Source: Pelomonas sp. CA6
GTDB taxonomy: Bacteria > Pseudomonadota > Gammaproteobacteria > Burkholderiales > Burkholderiaceae_C
Direction of reading: 5' to 3'
Length of the DNA stretch: 64,000 nucleotides
Assembly (NCBI RefSeq): GCF_022549225.1
Contig: NZ_JAKZFD010000011.1
Coordinates: forward strand, 144,778 to 208,777
Shown one piece after another: positions 61,301-64,000 of this stretch (position 1 is the stretch's first letter; each line of letters begins with the position of its first letter). The position numbers and the translations under genes are program-made. The notes under the pieces were generated by a model that worked only from the letters and a program-made list of their open reading frames with translations, was not told the origin of the DNA and did no database searches.

Positions 61301-64000
61301 TCCAGCACATAGACGCGCTTGTTCGGGATCGGCCGGCCAATGGGCGGGTCCTGCCCCTCGTCGACCTCGCCCGGCACGCAGGGCTGCAGCGTCGCGCAGA
61401 CCGTGGTCTCGGTGGGCCCGTAGCCGTTGATCAGCCGGCGGCCCGGCGCGAAGCGCCGCACCAGCGCCTGCGGCGCGGCCTCGCCGGCCATCACCAGCAG
61501 ACGCAGATCCTCCAGCCGCGCCTGCGGCGGCAGCGTGGCCAACACCGCGGGCGGCAGGATCGCATGCGTGATGCGGTGCTGTTGCAGCGCGGCGAGCAGA
61601 TCCTCGCCGGCCAGCGGCAGCTCGCGCGCCACCAGGTGCAGGCTGCCGCCATGGGCCAGCGCCAGCACCAGTTCGAAGATGCAGCCGTCGAAGCTGAACG
61701 AAGCGAACTGCAGCACCCGGCTGTCCGGCCCCGCGGCAAAGCTGCCGACCTGGCCGGCGGCGAGGCTGCACAGCCCCTCATGCGCCACCATCACGCCCTT
61801 GGGCGTGCCGGTGGAGCCCGAGGTGTAGATCACATAGGCCAGGTGCGAAGGCGCGAGGCCCAGCGCGCGCGGATCGGGGTTGTAGGCCGGCAGCGCCGAC
61901 CAGGACGGCTGCGGCGCGTCCAGCTCCAGCACCGCGGCCGACATCAGCGCGCGGCTGGCCGGCAGGCGGTCCTGCAGCGCGGCCTGCGTGATCAGCACGC
62001 GCGGCCGGCTGTCGTCCAGCATGAAGGCCAGGCGCTCGGGCGGATAGGCCGGGTCCAGCGGCACATAGGCGCCGCCCGCCTTCAGCGTGGCCAGCAGCGC
62101 GACCACCATGTCGACGCCACGCGGCAGCGCGATCGCCACCCGCATGTCGGGCTTGACGCCCAGCGCCAGCAGCTGGTGCGCGAGCCGGTTGGCGCGTGCG
62201 TTGAGCTGCGCATAGCTCAGCCGCTGCGCATCCACCACCAGCGCGGTCGCGTCGGGCCGCGCCGCGGCCTGCCGCTCGAAGAGCTCGTGGATGCAGGACT
62301 GCGTGGCATAGGGCACGGTCGCCGCGTTCCAGTCGTGCACCAGCAGGCGCCGCTCGTCGTCGGGCAGAACCTCCAGCGCGCGCAGCGGCCGCTGCGGCGC
62401 CTCGTCCAGCGCCTGCGCCAGGTTGGCCAGCGCGGTGTGCATGTAGCGGCACAGCCGCATCGGGTCGATCGGCGCGCGGGTATCGGCGGTGAGCAGGAAG
62501 TCCTGCCCCAGGTCGTCCACCTTCAGCACGGCGGGGAAGTTGCTCAGCTCCTCGCCATGCAGCACCTCCATGCCCGGCCAGGGCGTTTGCGACGCGCGGC
62601 TGTGGCGGAAGTTGAAGCCGGCCGAGAACAGCGGCAGCGAGCTGGGCACCCCGCTGCAGCGCTGCGCCAGCGACAGCGGCGCGTGCTCGTGGTGCAGCAG
62701 CGCGGCGAGCTGGGCCTGGGTGTCGCGCAGCGCCTGCGCCAGCGGCCGCTCGTCCAGGCGCAGGCGCAGCGGCAGCGTGTTCATGAACAGGCCCAGCACG
62801 CGGTCGGCCGCCTGGCCGCCCTGCATGCGGCCGAACAGCGCGGTGCCGAAGACCACGTCGTCGCGCCCGCTGACGCGCGCCAGCACCTGCGCATAGGCCA
62901 GGTGGAACAGGCTGCTGGGGCTCAAGCCCAGCCGTCGCGCCTGCGCGCGCAGGCGCCGCGCCAGCGCGGGGTCCAGCGGCAGCCGCGCCTCGTCCACGTC
63001 GGCGCCGTCGCCCAGCATGTCGACCAGGCCATAGGGCGCGCTGGGCGATTCCACGTCGGCCAGCATGGCGCGGAAGAAGGCTTCGTGCGCCTCGGTGCTG
63101 ACACCCAGGCGGGCCTGGGCGACGAAGTTGCGGAAGGGCAGCGCCGGCGGCAATTCGTCGCCCCGCCCGTCGCGCAGCAGCGCCATCTCGTCGAACAGCA
63201 CATCCAGCGTCGTGTGGTCGGTGACGATGTGGTGCATCAACAGCTGCAGCAGCCAGCGGCCGGACGCCGGGTCGTGCGCCTCGAAGCCGCGCATCAGCGG
63301 CGCCTGGCGCAGGTCGATGCGGCGCCGACGCGGGTCGGCGTGGCGGCGCAACGCGCCGGCCATGTCCATGCCCGCGTCCGGCGCCAGCGCCGGCGCCTCC
63401 ACCACCAGCGTGGCCTCGCGCCACACCACCTGCACCGGCTCGGCCAGCCCCTCCCACGCGATCGCGGTGCGCAGCGCGTCATGGCGCGCGATCCCCTGCC
63501 GCAGCGCGGCGAGGAAGGCGTCCAGCCGCGCGCGGCTGTCGAAGGCCAGCGTGGCGCTGAGCAGATAGGGATCGCCCTGCTTCTGCAGCAGGTGATGGAA
63601 GAGGATGCCCTCCTGCAGCGGCGCCAGCGGATAGAGGTCCTGCACATTCGCGGCCCCGCCGGGCACGCCGGCGACGATGCGGTCGATCTGCGCCAGGTCC
63701 AGGCTGCCCGGCGGCATCAGGCTCAGCATCTCCGGCAGGATGCGCGTGCAGCCCGGCGGGATGCCGTTGGGCGGCACCCGCAGCTCGCCCTGTCCCGCCG
63801 CGCGCGCCTCGGCCACCGCGTCGGCCAGCGCGGCCAGCGTGGGCCGCTCGAACAGCGTGCGGATGTCGGCGAACAGCGCGCGCTGGCGCATGCGCTCCAT
63901 CAGCGTCACCGCCAGCAGCGAATGCCCGCCCAGTTCGAAGAAATGGTCGTGGCGGCCGACACGCTCCAGCTGCAGCAGCTCGGCCCACAGCGCCGCCAGG
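52303..64000 (-). CDS. Multimodular nonribosomal peptide synthetase, 3' part, tandem thioesterases
   Basis: About 3900 visible residues; the N-terminus lies beyond the window. Order by signature positions: T (FFELGGHSLLAV, 63915-63950); dual E/C (HHLLQKQGD near 63597, HHIVTDH near 63234); A1 (YTSGSTGTPKG near 61828); T (near 60650); LCL-type C (HHIIADGWS near 60057); A2 (near 58600); T (near 57440); second dual E/C (HHLLQREGD near 57103, HHLVTDH near 56753); A3 (near 55342); T (near 54165); TE1 (GWSGG, 53741-53758); TE2 (GHSFG, 52906-52923). HH(I/L)x4GD is the dual epimerisation/condensation mark. Specificity codes read by eye: A1 DGFIVAGVC-K (no firm match, aromatic-like ending), A2 DMENAGAVN-K (ornithine/hydroxyornithine-like), A3 DAWFLGCVI-K (leucine-like). 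The product should carry D residues before modules A1 and A3. Confidence 0.93.
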   Translation of the reverse strand, partial: LAALWAELLQLERVGRHDHFFELGGHSLLAVTLMERMRQRALFADIRTLFERPTLAALADAVAEARAAGQGELRVPPNGIPPGCTRILPEMLSLMPPGSLDLAQIDRIVAGVPGGAANVQDLYPLAPLQEGILFHHLLQKQGDPYLLSATLAFDSRARLDAFLAALRQGIARHDALRTAIAWEGLAEPVQVVWREATLVVEAPALAPDAGMDMAGALRRHADPRRRRIDLRQAPLMRGFEAHDPASGRWLLQLLMHHIVTDHTTLDVLFDEMALLRDGRGDELPPALPFRNFVAQARLGVSTEAHEAFFRAMLADVESPSAPYGLVDMLGDGADVDEARLPLDPALARRLRAQARRLGLSPSSLFHLAYAQVLARVSGRDDVVFGTALFGRMQGGQAADRVLGLFMNTLPLRLRLDERPLAQALRDTQAQLAALLHHEHAPLSLAQRCSGVPSSLPLFSAGFNFRHSRASQTPWPGMEVLHGEELSNFPAVLKVDDLGQDFLLTADTRAPIDPMRLCRYMHTALANLAQALDEAPQRPLRALEVLPDDERRLLVHDWNAATVPYATQSCIHELFERQAAARPDATALVVDAQRLSYAQLNARANRLAHQLLALGVKPDMRVAIALPRGVDMVVALLATLKAGGAYVPLDPAYPPERLAFMLDDSRPRVLITQAALQDRLPASRALMSAAVLELDAPQPSWSALPAYNPDPRALGLAPSHLAYVIYTSGSTGTPKGVMVAHEGLCSLAAGQVGSFAAGPDSRVLQFASFSFDGCIFELVLALAHGGSLHLVARELPLAGEDLLAALQQHRITHAILPPAVLATLPPQARLEDLRLLVMAGEAAPQALVRRFAPGRRLINGYGPTETTVCATLQPCVPGEVDEGQDPPIGRPIPNKRVYVLDAQGRPAPIGVAGEICIGGTGIARGYLNRAELSAERFVPDPFAAEFAAAGAGARMYRSGDLGRWRADGRLEFVGRIDQQVKLRGFRVELGEIEARLLRLAGVREAVVVAREDEPGEKRLVAYYVGGGEADADAATPEALREQLAASLPEYMVPAAYVRLAALPLTPNGKLDRRALPVPEDASFGLRRYEAPRGERETAMAQAWGELLGLERVGRGDHFFELGGHSLLAVQLISRLRQRLGLEMELSTLFAHPLLKDFAAQADEAARRDPASAVPALRPMSRPARVPVSFAQQRLWFIAQLGEAASQAYHMTGGLRLRGRVDEAALRAALDRIVQRHEALRTHFERVEGQVLQCVAPQAGFSLASHDLRGTPDPQAAVAHWARIEAQTPLDLGTRPLFRGRLLRLDEQTQVLLLTLHHIIADGWSMGVLARELGALYAAYARPGADLATDPLPPLPVQYADYALWQRDWLSGPVLRQQLDHWQRQLAGAPVCVTLPTDRPRPALQDFSGRSLGFALDRGLSDALKALSHRHGCTLFMTLLAGWAALCGRLAGQDEVVIGSPVANRGRAELEPLIGFFVNTLALRLGVAGAQSVAGLLAQVRETVLAAQKAQDLPFEQVVEALQPERSLAHAPVFQLMFAWQNLPAEPLQLPGLTLEELPEREDRSTPFELSLTLRESEAGIHGTLEYATALFDAASMERHLALLRRLLQGMVADDAQAVDRIAILDEVERHQLLQAWNDSDRPPPRAQGVHEMFEQQAALRPDATALVHQAHRLSYGDLNAEANRLAHYLRELGVAPDERVAVCLPRSPVLLVAILAVLKAGGAYVPLDPSSPPERRALMLRDCTPMALLTEQALLDGLQVPDGVQALALDVKRHRWASLSALNQDALLTGLRARHLAYVIYTSGSTGTPKGVMVEHRSLCNQVMALQQRYGLAPSDRVLQFAAASFDMSVEEIFGALCSGATLVLATPDWVSDAQGWCALARDAGLTVANLPTLFWQQIALAPQAPLPASLRLLAIGGEAVSEAALAAWWARPGHRPALFNAYGPTEATVNASVLACHPQAHPRSIGHPLANMRLYVLDRHGEPVPVGVPGEIHIGGAGVARGYLNRESLTRERFVADPFAGEPGARLYRSGDLGRWLPDGTVEFLGRNDHQVKIRGFRVELGEIEARLAREPAVREALVLARDDLPGHAGDRRLVAYLLAGDGVDLAALRASLARDLPEVMLPAAFVCLPAWPLTPHGKLDRRALPLPDGAQLAAPRYEAPQGAVEQTLARLWAELLGCERVGRQDHFFALGGHSLLAVQLLERMRREGLGVDIRALFASPRLAALAEAVVMEPQPGAPGVRVPSNAIPPGCRALRPEMLPLVALEPAQIEQIVAQVPGGAANVQDIYPLAPLQQGILFHHLLQREGDAYLSSATLAFDSRARLDAFVQALRRVVARHDVLRTAVLWQGLPEPVQVVWREAELAVEELALDGDVAAALRAQADPAHTRLDLRRAPLLRLLAAPDAAQGRWLLQLLEHHLVTDHATLDLLFHELAMIQAGREQELPEPVPFRNFVAQARLGVSQAEHEAMFTELLGDVDGPTAPYGLMDVQGDGREVREAQLSLDADLARRLRRLARAQGVSCASLFHWAWGQVLARSSGRDDVVFGTVLFGRLQGGQGSARALGLFINTLPLRIRLGAVPVQQSLQNTHETLLRLLRHEHAPLSLAQRCSALPASTPLFSALLNYRHSPQAQDDAQPGLKGVALVYAQERSNYPFILSVDDLGEGFSLSAQIAEPIGAARVCAQMLQALDSLADALERAPQTPSYALEVLPQAERQQLLVDFNASRHAGPRELCLHQLVEQQADLHPQAIAVAHEHGSLSYRALDDEANRIAQHLRRLGLRPDERVAICLPRGAALVVAMLAVLKAGGAYVPLDPAHPRERLAFMLADALPMALLTYGALLEGLDPPAALPVLRLDDPQPPWRDEPATRPDAAAVGLMPRHLAYVIYTSGSTGTPKGVMVEQGGLVNLVSWHCQRFPLRVGERSSGLAGLAFDACSWEVWPPLCMGATLALAPADADPQQLLTWWEGQVLHSSFLVTALGELALQRRRFNPALRHLLIGGERLNHRPAADLPFELVHCYGPTETTVIVSAGRLEPDLGGHAVPHIGRPIANAKIYLLDAHGQLVPRGAVGEICIGGPGVARGYLNRPELTRERFLPNPFPGELGGRLYRSGDLARWGEDGTLVFLGRNDHQVKIRGLRVELGEIEALLRQQPGVRDAVVLAREDDAGHSGDRRLVAYVVAEADTETGTDSDTPPAALESATLREALARRLPEALVPGVVLRLAALPLTPNGKLDRQALPAPRDHDAAVRPAYAAPQGERERLLAALWAPLLQRERVGRDDDFFALGGHSLLTIQLVERLREQGLQVELRGLFEAPRLKDMAERLSAVAPASALPEEVVPLRLGGTRRPLFFLHEPTGEVLSYERLSRHLGEDLPIYGLRASRADAATQRDLVALARRHRDAIRQVQPQGPYRLAGWSGGGLLAYEIAHQLLAEDEAVEFIGLIDSARPGYKPAEPIPDELGMRWVFLEVYAAYLDPSLDMLAIRALQEHMDLEQAVAHCRELGWLPDSFRLDELVWRSARFGRLVHACMDYRPPPLPMPLHLFTGEPVPGSDPSMGWEALAGRHLRLRPIGGTHKTVMEEPHSPRLAAQIRRALDEAEADPALSAAAPVKALIPLQSGERGVPPLYCAPGAGGNVTCFLPLLQALGPRTPVIGLQSRGHDGGSVPHGSVEAAARAHVAELKAAQPQGPYRLLGHSFGGWVVFEMARRLAAAGDTVAQLVLVDCEPPGPVRASDRLRTLALFVELLEMDRGQPLRVGELAGLDEAAQEQRLLAALVAAGVMPARTPVHKLQGLLRVFGQHLNTGYQPPSGYDGPVLLLQAERSETERDAHDPPRLSNAQKLQAWRAWAPRLEAVLLSGSNHMSVLKDPHAGRIAALLLRQTCALPEGAIPVSNPISEVK
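60249..60262 (-). repeat. Dispersed word GGGTCAGGTCTTGC (copy 4)
   Basis: GCAAGACCTGACCC on the plus strand inside the NRPS gene, where it encodes EGQVLQC. Fourteen of the fifteen bases of the other copies are kept. Confidence 0.45.

Overview
The window is very GC-rich and reads as a betaproteobacterial chromosome segment, most likely Burkholderiales of the Roseateles/Rubrivivax/Mitsuaria kind. The grounds are the queG-tsaE-amiC-mutL-miaA gene order, a Bug/TTT periplasmic binding protein, a PEP-CTERM protein, and G/C-dominated third codon positions. The taxonomic call is inference from gene content, not a search.

Layout. (1) 1-15.9 kb is housekeeping: an Lrp/AsnC regulator, xerD, a Bug solute-binding protein, an AEC permease, queG, tsaE, amiC, a PEP-CTERM protein, a tricorn-like S41 protease, a DedA protein, mutL, a RluF-type pseudouridine synthase and miaA. 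(2) 15.9-16.8 kb has no gene. It holds four tandem copies of a 125-127 bp hairpin-bearing repeat, a long palindrome and a GCAGAC microsatellite. (3) 16.8-21.3 kb is a tightly packed Att-type operon: ABC ATPase, FtsX-like permease and a CrtC/AttH lipocalin-like protein. (4) 21.3-30.7 kb carries a degenerate GGDEF protein, a marR-outer membrane factor-emrA-emrB efflux operon with a clear palindromic operator, three GNAT acetyltransferases, a GAF-GGDEF diguanylate cyclase and a small exported protein. (5) 31-37.1 kb carries a PAS chemoreceptor, an MsbA-like ABC exporter, an MscS channel and thyA.

(6) 37.4-47.9 kb is the most unusual region. A full-length exported Rhs/YD-repeat protein ends in a phospholipase A2-like toxin tip and is followed by its overlapping membrane immunity gene. 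Downstream lies an array of displaced toxin-tip/immunity cassettes. Three of them carry a near-identical duplicated piece of the Rhs core (317, 658 and about 407 bp), and each piece starts at a different point of the core. The tips differ completely: DUF4329 with an NTF2-fold immunity gene, a small Cys-containing tip, a HEGLH zincin, a Gly-rich tip with a hydrophobic helix, and a serum-amyloid-A-like tip. This looks like a reservoir from which the expressed Rhs protein could change its toxin by recombination. The array ends at short repeats and an IS3-family remnant.

(7) 48.9-64 kb, minus strand, is the 3' end of a nonribosomal peptide cluster: a multimodular NRPS running off the right edge, a CmlA-type diiron beta-hydroxylase and an ABC exporter, joined by 4-base start/stop overlaps. 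The visible NRPS order is T / dual E/C-A-T / C-A-T / dual E/C-A-T-TE-TE. It predicts a peptide with alternating D residues, a beta-hydroxylated residue, and release by tandem thioesterases.
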